NCBI GenBank assembly: GCA_013002265.1
Contig: JABDKK010000021.1
Span: forward strand, 1-38,888
DNA from: Candidatus Nitrosopumilus sp.
GTDB lineage: Archaea > Thermoproteota > Nitrososphaeria > Nitrososphaerales > Nitrosopumilaceae
Length of the DNA stretch: 38,888 bases
Reading direction: 5' to 3'
The position numbers and the translations under genes are program-made. Shown one piece after another: positions 15,796 to 23,845 of the stretch (positions are counted from its first letter, which is position 1; every line of letters starts with the position of its first letter). The notes under the pieces were generated by a model. It saw nothing but the letters and a program-made list of their open reading frames with translations, searched no databases and was not told where the DNA came from.

Positions 15796-16961
15796 TTGTT
15801 TTTTCTAAAACTAAATTTTGAGGTCCAACCATTCTTTTGTTTTTTATTTGGTTTTTTTGATAGATTGTCCAGCATTTCATATGTTATGGTAAATCCATGT
15901 CCTACCATAGTAGCATCCTTGGCATATTGTTCTTTATTAGGCACAAATTCATCTGCTAAATCTTTAATTTTTTTAGTTTTTAGATCAAACAAACGAATTT
16001 TTTTACCATTTTCAAGTTTAATTATTGCATCTCCACTTAATCCTTGAATTGAAAAAGTCTCAAAAAATCGTATAGAACCCCCTTCCTTTAATTCTATAAT
16101 TGAATCATAAGTTAATTTTCCACCATAAAATAAAATTTCTCTTGCTGACAATACCACATCATCTTCCACATTTAGTACAACAATTGTATCTGCATCAAGG
16201 CGAACTGTATTTACAACATTTTCAGCAATAATTTTTCCTTTAGGAGCTGAAATGTGTGTTCTATGTTCTTGAATTTGAAATATTCCAACTCTTCCTTCAG
16301 GATCTTCTACCCTAAATTTTCTACCAAAAATATTTCCTACAACAACATTACCATTTTCAGCTATTAATCTAGCCCCGTTTTCTATTTTGTATTTGTTATC
16401 TAGAGGATTAACAAATTTGAAATCTCCATTTGTTAGTTTGATATTGGTTTGGAATTCTTTTGTCCATGATGGACTTGTGATATTACCTTGCATAATTATT
16501 GAACCATCATAAGACAATCCACCTGCCATGAAATTTCCTTTGATTGATAATGCACCATTTGCTTTTCTTTCTAGCTCAATCTCACCAAGAGTTTTTGAGC
16601 CAAACAATCTTGTTCCAGTTGAATTTGCTCGGTTTAATGCTGCTGCCCATTCTTGAGCAGTTTGCATTTCTTTTGATAATTCTTGACCAAGAATCTGATT
16701 TTTTCTTCTTACATCACTTTCGGAATCATCAGAATATACTCTAGAATTCTTTATTTTTTCAAAATCAGTCTCAGGATATTTTTTCCCAATTTTAAGATCC
16801 TCATATGCTTGCTTAATTTTGATGAATTGCTCATTTTCTCCACCACGATCTGAGTGATATTGAAGTGCCAATCTTCTAAACGCATCTCTTATCTCTTTTT
16901 CAGTAGAGCCTTCAAGTATGCCTAAAATATCATAATTACTTTCAACCATGCCTTCTCTCAA
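15783..16961 (-). CDS. J-domain protein with HSD motif and beta-solenoid-like body
   Basis: A 392-residue protein. Residues 6-60 form a J-domain (YDILGILEGSTEKEIRDAFR, then LALQYHSDRGG), but the HPD tripeptide needed to stimulate Hsp70 is H36-S37-D38. A helical linker (about 65-115) leads to about 230 residues of short repeating strands (GSIIMQGNIT, GNVVVGNIFG, GKIIAENV, DDVVLSAREI), suggestive of a beta-solenoid. The C-terminus is basic and lysine/asparagine-rich. It is not a DnaJ orthologue: no G/F or zinc-finger region follows. The second ATG (codon 5, MVESNYD) may be the true start. Confidence 0.78.
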   Translation of the reverse strand: MREGMVESNYDILGILEGSTEKEIRDAFRRLALQYHSDRGGENEQFIKIKQAYEDLKIGKKYPETDFEKIKNSRVYSDDSESDVRRKNQILGQELSKEMQTAQEWAAALNRANSTGTRLFGSKTLGEIELERKANGALSIKGNFMAGGLSYDGSIIMQGNITSPSWTKEFQTNIKLTNGDFKFVNPLDNKYKIENGARLIAENGNVVVGNIFGRKFRVEDPEGRVGIFQIQEHRTHISAPKGKIIAENVVNTVRLDADTIVVLNVEDDVVLSAREILFYGGKLTYDSIIELKEGGSIRFFETFSIQGLSGDAIIKLENGKKIRLFDLKTKKIKDLADEFVPNKEQYAKDATMVGHGFTITYEMLDNLSKKPNKKQKNGWTSKFSFRKNNHSQ

Positions 16962-17039
16962 GTTTTCCGCTTAATTTTTTCATATTTCCTATACTTCTAG
17001 TTTTTTACATTATAAAATATCAAGGATTCTTAATTATAT

Positions 17040-17510
17040 TCAGATCATATCTTTGAGAAAACCTGTAAAACCATCAGAGGGGACCACTTCAATTGATCTT
17101 AATTCACCAAGAGGTAACAATTTTTCTCGTTTATCATAATAATTGAAAATTCCTTCCTTATCTGGATAAATTATTATTATGTCAGTTTGACCAGGTTCTA
17201 ATAGATCTGTTTGCACATTAAATCCTTCAATGTAAAGTCGATGATGTTTGTTTCCATGATTTTCAACTGTTAATTCATATGCAAAACTTGTTCTCATAAT
17301 TAATGTCGGGTTATTTTCTTCAGATGTACCTAAAACTCCAACTAGAACAGTTTGTTCATCAATGTCTTTGAATGCAACGGTTTGTTGAACTTTTTCAGGC
17401 CAAAAAATTTCTACATGCCTTACATTTCCTTGTCCAATAAATCCAATAAATGATGCAAAACCAATAATGCCTACAATTAAACCAATTAGGGCAAAAGTTC
17501 TATCTTTCAA
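17040..17510 (-). CDS. membrane-anchored cupredoxin-like protein without copper ligands
   Basis: A 156-residue protein anchored by an N-terminal helix (about 6-26). The outside domain follows the cupredoxin order: a strand ending VENHGNKHHRLYIEG (H85, H89, H90), the EPGQTDIIIIYP hairpin, then GIFNYYDKREKLLPLGE where a blue copper protein would read YYC-x2-H-x4-M. Cysteine and methionine are absent, so a type 1 copper site is very unlikely. It may be structural, bind another metal through the histidines, or be a partner of copper proteins. Resemblance to the gene at 12914 supports the fold; function is unknown. Confidence 0.65.
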   Translation of the reverse strand: MKDRTFALIGLIVGIIGFASFIGFIGQGNVRHVEIFWPEKVQQTVAFKDIDEQTVLVGVLGTSEENNPTLIMRTSFAYELTVENHGNKHHRLYIEGFNVQTDLLEPGQTDIIIIYPDKEGIFNYYDKREKLLPLGELRSIEVVPSDGFTGFLKDMI

Positions 17511-17600
17511 TTACTATATTATATTCATTATACTATTTTATTGATCACGTAATTATCAATTTATTGAAAAACAATTAAAAAATAATCTAGTTTTGAGATT

Positions 17601-18023
17601 CTATTTTACAACTAGAACCGGTATCTTTGTTTTATGCATTACATAGTTTGATGTACTACCAAGAAAAGCTTCCTTTGCTCCACCCATACCTCTTGCACCT
17701 ATTACTATCATGTCATACTTTCCTTTCTGAGCAAATTTGACAATCTCTGATCCAGTGTGACCACCTCCAGTTTTGTATTTGAAAGTAGCACCAGCTTTTT
17801 GAGCTCTGTTCATTGCTGGACCAATAGCTTTGATAGCTTTCTTTTGGGCATCATCTTTCATTTTTTGTGTGTATTTTATTCCTGCAGTTAATGGCAAATG
17901 AAAGACATAAAATCCTGTAATTTCAGCCTGACTTCCTTTAGCAATTTCAATTGCTCTATCTAGACCACGAGTAGCATTAGCAGAACCATCAAGTGGCACT
18001 AGAATTTTTTTGAACTTTGCCAT
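17601..18023 (-). CDS. universal stress protein, UspA family
   Basis: This 140-residue single-domain Usp opens with the characteristic ILVPLDGSANA strand-loop. The ATP-binding signature G-x2-G-x9-GS is present in GARGMGGAKEAFLGSTS, followed by VMHKTKIPVLVVK, the usual C-terminal strand. It is therefore predicted to bind ATP and act as a dimeric stress-related regulator or chaperone-like factor. It is divergent from the VIT1-type transporter gene about 100 bp to the right. Confidence 0.93.
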   Translation of the reverse strand: MAKFKKILVPLDGSANATRGLDRAIEIAKGSQAEITGFYVFHLPLTAGIKYTQKMKDDAQKKAIKAIGPAMNRAQKAGATFKYKTGGGHTGSEIVKFAQKGKYDMIVIGARGMGGAKEAFLGSTSNYVMHKTKIPVLVVK

Positions 18024-18124
18024 AACTTAAAAAAAGAATTATTCAATATAAGAAACATTGATGATTTTCAATGTTGGGATTATTCAGTCTAATAAAATAT
18101 TGTCATTAAATAAAGAAGAGAAAA

Positions 18125-18808
18125 ATGAAATGGCATTTTGATGATTTCATCTATGGTTCTATAGATGGTGCGGTGACAACTTTTGCTATTGTTGCTGGGG
18201 TAATGGGGGCATCATTACCAGCAGGAATTATCTTAATTTTGGGATTTGCAAATTTATTTGCAGATGGATTTTCAATGGCTGTTTCTAATTATCAAGCATC
18301 CAAAGCAAGAAATGAATTTGTACAAATGAAAAGACGTCAGGAGGAATGGGAGATTGAAAATTTAAGAGAGGATGAAAAAGAAGAGATCAGAGAGATTTAC
18401 AGAGATAAAGGATTCAAAGATGAATTATTAGAAGAAGTCGTCAGAATAATTACGTCTAGAAAAAAAGTTTGGGTTGATACTATGATGAAAGAAGAGTTAG
18501 GTTTGATTGAGGATTCAAAAAACCCAGTTCATAGTTCAATTAGCACATTTGTTGGTTTTAATTTGATTGGAATAATTCCATTAATTCCGTTTATGATTTT
18601 TGTATTAATTGGAACTGAATTGAATTCAGAAGCTTTTCTTTATTCTGTAATATCAGTAATGTCAGCATTTTTTATTGTTGGAATGATTAAGGGGAAAATT
18701 GTTAAAAAATGCTTACTTAATTCAGGAGTCAACACGTTAATTGTTGGTGGTGGAGCAGCAATAGTTGCATATGTTGTTGGATATGGTTTGCATTTATTGA
18801 TAGGATAG
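18125..18808 (+). CDS. VIT1/CCC1 family metal (Fe2+/Mn2+) transporter
   Basis: This 227-residue membrane protein opens with FDDFIYGSIDGAVTTFAIVAGV, the VIT1/CCC1 signature. Two helices (about 10-52) precede a long charged cytosolic helical segment rich in glutamate (about 62-105), which is the metal-binding domain in plant VIT1. Three further helices follow (about 138-160, 165-188 and 205-225). The family moves ferrous iron or manganese by proton antiport. In a free-living archaeon it likely exports or buffers excess metal. The permease gene follows after 11 bp, so the two are probably cotranscribed. Confidence 0.88.
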   Translation: MKWHFDDFIYGSIDGAVTTFAIVAGVMGASLPAGIILILGFANLFADGFSMAVSNYQASKARNEFVQMKRRQEEWEIENLREDEKEEIREIYRDKGFKDELLEEVVRIITSRKKVWVDTMMKEELGLIEDSKNPVHSSISTFVGFNLIGIIPLIPFMIFVLIGTELNSEAFLYSVISVMSAFFIVGMIKGKIVKKCLLNSGVNTLIVGGGAAIVAYVVGYGLHLLIG

Positions 18809-18819
18809 ATTGCGTTAAC

Positions 18820-20112
18820 ATGTCTGAATTACATCGACATATGGGACTTTTTCATCTTACAATGTATGGAGTTGGATTAATTCTTGGTGCAGGAATTTAT
18901 GTATTAATTGGCGAAGCAGCTGGATTTGCTGGAAATTCAATGTGGATTTCATTTCTACTTGGTGCAGTCGTAGCAATTTTTGCAGGATTAAGTTATGCAG
19001 AATTATCAGCTTTATTTCCTAAAGCTGCTGCAGAATATACTTTTGTTAAAAATGCATTCAAAAATAATTTTTTTGGTTTTATTATAGGTTGGTTAACAGC
19101 AATTACTTCAGTTATTGTAGCAGCTACAGTATCTTTAGGATTTGGAGGATATCTTACACAATTTATTGATCTTCCAATTACAATTGGTGCAATATTTCTA
19201 ATTGGGATTTTATCAGTGGTTAATTTTATTGGAATCAAAGAATCTGCTTGGGCAAACACAATATTTGCAATAATTACATCAGGTGGATTAGTTTTCATAA
19301 TTTTTCTTGGATTCACAATTGAACCTAGTGAACCAATTGATTATTTTGATGCGCCAAATGGAATTACTGGAATTATTCTTGCATTTGTATTGATTTTTTT
19401 TGCGTTTATTGGTTTTGAGGATATGGCAAATGTAGCTGAGGAAGTTAGGAGACCGCATAAAGTAATTCCAAGAGCAATAATTTTATCAATTTTAATTACA
19501 GGCGTTATCTACATTTTAGTTTCATTATCAGCAATTCGACTTTTAAATTGGGAGGATTTAGCAGTATCATCAGCACCACTTGCAGATGTGGCTCATTCAG
19601 CAGTTGGAATAAATGGAAGTATTACTTTGTCCCTAATTGCACTATTTGCTACTGCAAGTACAGTTTTAATTACATTGGTTGCTGGGGCTAGAATCATGTA
19701 TGGAATGGCAAAGAGTAATTCTTTGCCTAAGTTTTTATCTAAAATTCATCCTAAAACCAAAACTCCATGGATAGCAGTTATTGTAATTTTGGCAGCCTCG
19801 ATTGGATTCACATTTGTTGGAGACATTGTAATTATTGCAAATATTGTTGTTTTTGCGGTAGTGATCACATTTGCAGTAATTAATCTCTCAGTGATTGTAC
19901 TTCGTTATACAGAACCAAAATTAGAACGGCCATTTAGAGTTCCAATGAATATTGGAAAATTTCCAATTTTACCATTATTTGGATTTGGAACTACAGTTTA
20001 CATGGCATTACAGTTTGAGGTTGAAGTTGTATTGGTTGGAATAATTATTATTGGAATAGGTTCAATATTGTATTATATTTTTAAAAAACAAAATAAAATA
20101 ACAGATAAATAA
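18820..20112 (+). CDS. APC-family amino acid permease
   Basis: A 430-residue integral membrane protein with about 12 hydrophobic segments. The first helix carries GVGLILGAGIYVLIGEAAG, the unwound substrate-binding motif of APC (LeuT-fold) transporters. AELSALFPKAAAEY and FAFIGFEDMANVAEEVRRP are further family hallmarks, and PFRVPMN occurs near the C-terminus. It imports or exchanges an amino acid or related cation; specificity cannot be read. It is probably cotranscribed with the metal transporter upstream and abuts the convergent gene with no spare base (20112/20113). Confidence 0.9.
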   Translation: MSELHRHMGLFHLTMYGVGLILGAGIYVLIGEAAGFAGNSMWISFLLGAVVAIFAGLSYAELSALFPKAAAEYTFVKNAFKNNFFGFIIGWLTAITSVIVAATVSLGFGGYLTQFIDLPITIGAIFLIGILSVVNFIGIKESAWANTIFAIITSGGLVFIIFLGFTIEPSEPIDYFDAPNGITGIILAFVLIFFAFIGFEDMANVAEEVRRPHKVIPRAIILSILITGVIYILVSLSAIRLLNWEDLAVSSAPLADVAHSAVGINGSITLSLIALFATASTVLITLVAGARIMYGMAKSNSLPKFLSKIHPKTKTPWIAVIVILAASIGFTFVGDIVIIANIVVFAVVITFAVINLSVIVLRYTEPKLERPFRVPMNIGKFPILPLFGFGTTVYMALQFEVEVVLVGIIIIGIGSILYYIFKKQNKITDK

Positions 20113-20745
20113 TTATTTTTTTGATTTTACAAATGCAAATGATGCAATAACTATTCCTATAATCCCCATCATAACTCCTACATATCCTATATCCATTTGT
20201 TTGGATTCTTGCAGAGAATTTACAGATTCCTTTAAATCATGAATTTCTGCAATTAAGGATGTGTGACCGTCAATAATTTGATTTAATGTTAGATCGGATG
20301 GTTGGGGAAATTCTATCCATTCTCTTTCTTCTACTTTTGGAGGATGCATTGAAAGGCTAATAGAAGTATCATTAATTGTTCCCAAAATGTTTGCTTGATA
20401 GAATCCAGCAAGAGTAGGATTAACGAATGCGTAATATTTTCCAGGAACATTGTGATCCGGAGACAATGGCAGAATTATGCTTTCATCTTTGTAAACTAAT
20501 TGGATTTTAACTGAATTTTTTAATCCTTCTATTCCATTGTTGAATACTTGCTCCTTGAGCTCTAATCCAGGAACAAGAGGACTAGCATAGAACTCAATTG
20601 CATTAGTCTCTCCAGAAACAACTGGCTCATTCATCCAACCAATTTCTACTCTGTATTCACCAACTGAATCCACTGTATGTGCATAAGCAATTTCAGATAA
20701 ACCTGGTACAAGTATCAAAATTAAAAATATGAAATTAAATTTCAA
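20113..20745 (-). CDS. exported single-anchor protein, Ig-like
   Basis: A 210-residue exported protein. A signal peptide (about 1-22, ending IAYA) is followed by HTVDSVGEYRVEIGW and a beta-sandwich-like region up to about residue 130. A helical heptad-like stretch (about 150-178, LTLNQIIDGHTSLIAEIHDL) leads to a C-terminal membrane helix (about 183-205) and a lysine tail. The layout resembles CopC/YtkA-like thaumarchaeal exported proteins; an N-terminal histidine after cleavage could bind copper, which is speculative. It is convergent with the permease. Confidence 0.75.
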   Translation of the reverse strand: MKFNFIFLILILVPGLSEIAYAHTVDSVGEYRVEIGWMNEPVVSGETNAIEFYASPLVPGLELKEQVFNNGIEGLKNSVKIQLVYKDESIILPLSPDHNVPGKYYAFVNPTLAGFYQANILGTINDTSISLSMHPPKVEEREWIEFPQPSDLTLNQIIDGHTSLIAEIHDLKESVNSLQESKQMDIGYVGVMMGIIGIVIASFAFVKSKK

Positions 20746-20808
20746 TGCTAAAAAATGTTAATATGATTTTAAAAATGTTATAGTTACTTTCTTAAAATGA
20801 AGTTAAAG

Positions 20809-22254
20809 TTAAGCATCTGCATACATAGAGACTTCCCAAGCAGTAGGAGTTTGTGCAAAAGCGGTATATTCCTTATATTTTAGTGATGAATACTGATCTA
20901 GGAAGTCTTGAGTAAATACTTCTTCTAAAAATTTTGAATCACTTTTCAATGAATCAAGTGCTCCCTTGAGGGATACAGGAAGACCGCCAATTTTGTATTC
21001 TCTTTTTTTTTCTGCAGAAAGTTTGTAAACATTTTCTTCTATAGGATCACCAGGATCAGTTTTGTTTTTTATTCCATCTAATCCAGCTAACAATAATGCA
21101 GCTTCTAAAAGATAAATATTTGCAGTAGGATCAGGAACACGGTATTCAATTCTCTTACTTTTTGATTGATTTCTGGTGTACATTGGAACTCGAATAGCTG
21201 CTGATCTGTTTGCTAATCCCCAACATACGTTTACAGGAGCTTCAAATCCAGGAACAAGACGTTTGTAGGAATTTGTTGTAGGATTTGAAATTGCACATAG
21301 AGCTGATGCATGATCTAATATTCCACCAATATAATATCTACCAATCTGACTCATCTGAGCAGCAGAATCGTTTTCATCATACATAACATTAGTATTATTA
21401 TTCCATAGACTTTGATGAGTATGCATTGCCGATGCATTATCTCCAAAAATTGGTTTTGGCATAAATGTTGCAACTTTGTTTTTCCGTTTAGCTTTAACTT
21501 TAACTAAATTTTTTACAGCAATTACATTATCAGCCATAGCTATCATTTCATCGTATACTAAATTGATTTCACATTGTCCAGAAGTAGCAACTTCATGGTG
21601 TTCTGCCTCAATTTTTATTCCAAAATAATTATACAAATCATCGCAGACATCTTTTCGAAATCCCTCAAGCGTATCTTTAGGTTGTGATGGATAGTAGCCC
21701 TCCTTGATATCTATAGCCGTACTAACATTACCTTTAGCCCATGGAGATTCCTTAGATTCGATTGAATATCCTGAACCCCCGTACGAATGGGTTGCAGCAT
21801 ATGGTGACGGATAAACATTGATTGTATCAAATACAAAAAATTCTATTTCAGGACCCCAGTTAGTATGAGTTAATCCAAATTCTTTTAATTTTTCTGATGC
21901 CTTTGATGCAATTCCTCTAGAATCTCTATTGTATCTTGATTCTTTTTGTGTGTTACCATCATATAGATCACAAAAGATTCTTGCATTCTTTCTATTACCA
22001 GGATCATAATCATTTGGAAGAATTCTAAATGAATTTGGATCTGGCAGTAAAATCATATCAGAGTTATTTACTGATTTGAATCCAACAATGGAGCTTGCAT
22101 CTAATTTTTCAAGTCCTGTATCAAAACTACTTTTATCAATTGCATAACTTGGCATTCCAACATTGTGAAGTTCTCCAAAAATATCTACAAACCAAAAATC
22201 AATAAATGAAATTTTTTCAGTTTGAATCGTTTCTAAAACTTGATCTGAATTCAA
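20809..22254 (-). CDS. glnA: glutamine synthetase, type I (copy 1)
   Basis: This 481-residue enzyme makes glutamine from glutamate, ammonia and ATP. Motifs are WGPEIEFFVFD (metal glutamates), EHHEVATSGQCEI, the ammonia/glutamate loop NSYKRLVPGFEAP, and RIEYRVPDPTAN. The ATP/glutamate strand reads NASAMHTHQSLW, keeping both histidines but with the usual GSG changed to ASA. The C-terminus lacks an obvious adenylylation tyrosine loop. It shares the window with a second glutamine synthetase (37042) that differs in these same positions. The aminomutase gene lies 70 bp upstream on the same strand. Confidence 0.94.
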   Translation of the reverse strand: MNSDQVLETIQTEKISFIDFWFVDIFGELHNVGMPSYAIDKSSFDTGLEKLDASSIVGFKSVNNSDMILLPDPNSFRILPNDYDPGNRKNARIFCDLYDGNTQKESRYNRDSRGIASKASEKLKEFGLTHTNWGPEIEFFVFDTINVYPSPYAATHSYGGSGYSIESKESPWAKGNVSTAIDIKEGYYPSQPKDTLEGFRKDVCDDLYNYFGIKIEAEHHEVATSGQCEINLVYDEMIAMADNVIAVKNLVKVKAKRKNKVATFMPKPIFGDNASAMHTHQSLWNNNTNVMYDENDSAAQMSQIGRYYIGGILDHASALCAISNPTTNSYKRLVPGFEAPVNVCWGLANRSAAIRVPMYTRNQSKSKRIEYRVPDPTANIYLLEAALLLAGLDGIKNKTDPGDPIEENVYKLSAEKKREYKIGGLPVSLKGALDSLKSDSKFLEEVFTQDFLDQYSSLKYKEYTAFAQTPTAWEVSMYADA

Positions 22255-22324
22255 TTATTGTTTTTTCTAGTTTATTTTACTAATATTATCTAGTAAGTTA
22301 GAATTGTCAATATGGTCAGAAATT

Positions 22325-23689
22325 CTAAGATTCTGGGTAATCCTCTACTGGGTTTGTTTTTTTAAAGTTCTTTAACTCATCTTCAAAGAAGAATTTATCA
22401 GTTAATGCTGGTTTTAAGTCATCCAACCAAATTGCATTCTCATCATATTTTGCAAAGAATGGTACTTGAACCCAGTTAGGATTTCTTCCTTGTAAAAATC
22501 TTAAAACAATCACTTTTTGATCATGAAGATCTGCTGTTCCAATTACATGTACTTTTCCAGGAGTTGCTGACATACTAGGTCCACGAACTGTTCTTGCTAA
22601 CCCACTTACTGAAGAATATGCTTTTCTAAAAATATTATATGCCTTTACCAGTGGAACTCCGAAATAATGCTGAGCACCTGTATCTCTAACCACAAACATG
22701 TAATATGGAACACAACCTAGCTGGACCTGTTTGGTCCACATTTTTGTCCACATTTCTGCATCATCATTGATATGTGCCAAAAGTGGAGATTGCGTTCTAA
22801 TTATTGCGCCAGTATCTCTTACTGCATTAATTGCTTGAACTACTGCATCAGTTGATAATTCATTTAGATGATTAAAGTGAGCCATAAATGCAAGATGTAA
22901 TCCACTTTTGGTTATCTTTCTAAATACATCTAACATTTCCTGTGAATCAGCATCTGTCAAAAATTTGTAAGGCCAATAAGAAAGAGATTTTGTTCCAATT
23001 CTAATTGTTTTAAGATTTGGAAGTTTAGCATCAATTAAGATATCAACGTATTTTGAAAACATTTTTGCTTTCATTATCATTGGATCTCCTCCTGTAAACA
23101 GAACATCAGAAATTTCTGGATGCTCTCTAAGATATTGAACGAGCTGATCGCCTTCTTGCATAGCAAATTTCATTTCATCCATTCCCACAAATTGTGGCCA
23201 TCTAAAACAAAAACTACAGTATGCATGGCAAGTTTGACTTTGGCTAGGGAAGAACAGACAGGTTTCGTTGTACTTGTGTTGCATTCCATATAATTTGGTG
23301 CCATCCTTTAGTGTTGGAACATTTAATTCCATTTGGCCTGCTGGATGAGGATTAAGTTGTAAACGTATTTCATTTGCAATTGATGCAATTTCTTTTTTAT
23401 CAGCGTTATTTTTTAGTGCAGTTGCCATTCTGTCATAATGTTCTGGTTTTAGCATTCCTTTTTGAGGAAATGTCAAGACATACATTGGATCATTTGGGAT
23501 GTTATTCCAATCGATTAATTGCTCAACAACGTAGTTATTTGCTTTAAATGGCAAAACATTTCCAACTACTTCCATTTCAAATTTAGTTTCTTCAGAAAGT
23601 TTCTGAATTTGAGGAAGTTGGCGAAAATTTGATAAGGTATAGGATTTTAGTGAGGGGGAATCATCCCAAACAGTTGCCTGATATGTCAT
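22325..23689 (-). CDS. kamA: KamA-family radical SAM aminomutase (lysine/glutamate 2,3-aminomutase-like)
   Basis: This 454-residue protein carries the radical SAM iron-sulfur motif C154-x3-C158-x2-C161 (CHAYCSFC) and FTGGDPM, the SAM-contacting motif. The rest follows the lysine 2,3-aminomutase order (HFNHLNELS, QSPLLAHIND, VPYYMFV), which uses PLP to shift an amino group from C2 to C3. The C-terminal PLP-lysine region is divergent: GPSMSATPGKVHVIG replaces the usual glycine-rich PGGGGK. The substrate may be lysine or glutamate; the neighbouring glutamine synthetase favours neither conclusively. A beta-amino acid osmolyte role is plausible in a marine cell. Confidence 0.82.
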   Translation of the reverse strand: MTYQATVWDDSPSLKSYTLSNFRQLPQIQKLSEETKFEMEVVGNVLPFKANNYVVEQLIDWNNIPNDPMYVLTFPQKGMLKPEHYDRMATALKNNADKKEIASIANEIRLQLNPHPAGQMELNVPTLKDGTKLYGMQHKYNETCLFFPSQSQTCHAYCSFCFRWPQFVGMDEMKFAMQEGDQLVQYLREHPEISDVLFTGGDPMIMKAKMFSKYVDILIDAKLPNLKTIRIGTKSLSYWPYKFLTDADSQEMLDVFRKITKSGLHLAFMAHFNHLNELSTDAVVQAINAVRDTGAIIRTQSPLLAHINDDAEMWTKMWTKQVQLGCVPYYMFVVRDTGAQHYFGVPLVKAYNIFRKAYSSVSGLARTVRGPSMSATPGKVHVIGTADLHDQKVIVLRFLQGRNPNWVQVPFFAKYDENAIWLDDLKPALTDKFFFEDELKNFKKTNPVEDYPES

Positions 23690-23800
23690 TTTAGTTACTA
23701 ATACAGTTACCCTTGTTAAAGGTTACAGGTTTTTCTATGCGTAAAAAAATTTTATATTTTATAAAAACCGAATTTTAAACTCAATTAGATATGAAAAAAC

Positions 23801-23810
23801 AGGTTAACCT
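23801..23810. promoter_or_regulatory. perfect 10-bp palindrome AGGTTAACCT before the MscS gene
   Basis: AGGTTAACCT is its own reverse complement. It sits 36-45 bp upstream of the MscS-type gene, in the 156-bp divergent gap shared with the aminomutase. A related AAAGGTTA occurs near 23718. It could be an operator; a ten-base palindrome is weak evidence by itself. Confidence 0.35.
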
Positions 23811-23845
23811 TTGTATTCAAGAAAAAAATAGAAAAAGGGATCTAA

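Noticed and set aside
23701..23820. A pair of related AAAGGTTA motifs as a regulatory repeat
   Set aside because: The second copy is part of a palindrome and the match is only eight bases in AT-rich DNA; a similar string near 10382 shows it can occur by chance. Only the perfect 10-bp palindrome is listed, at low confidence.
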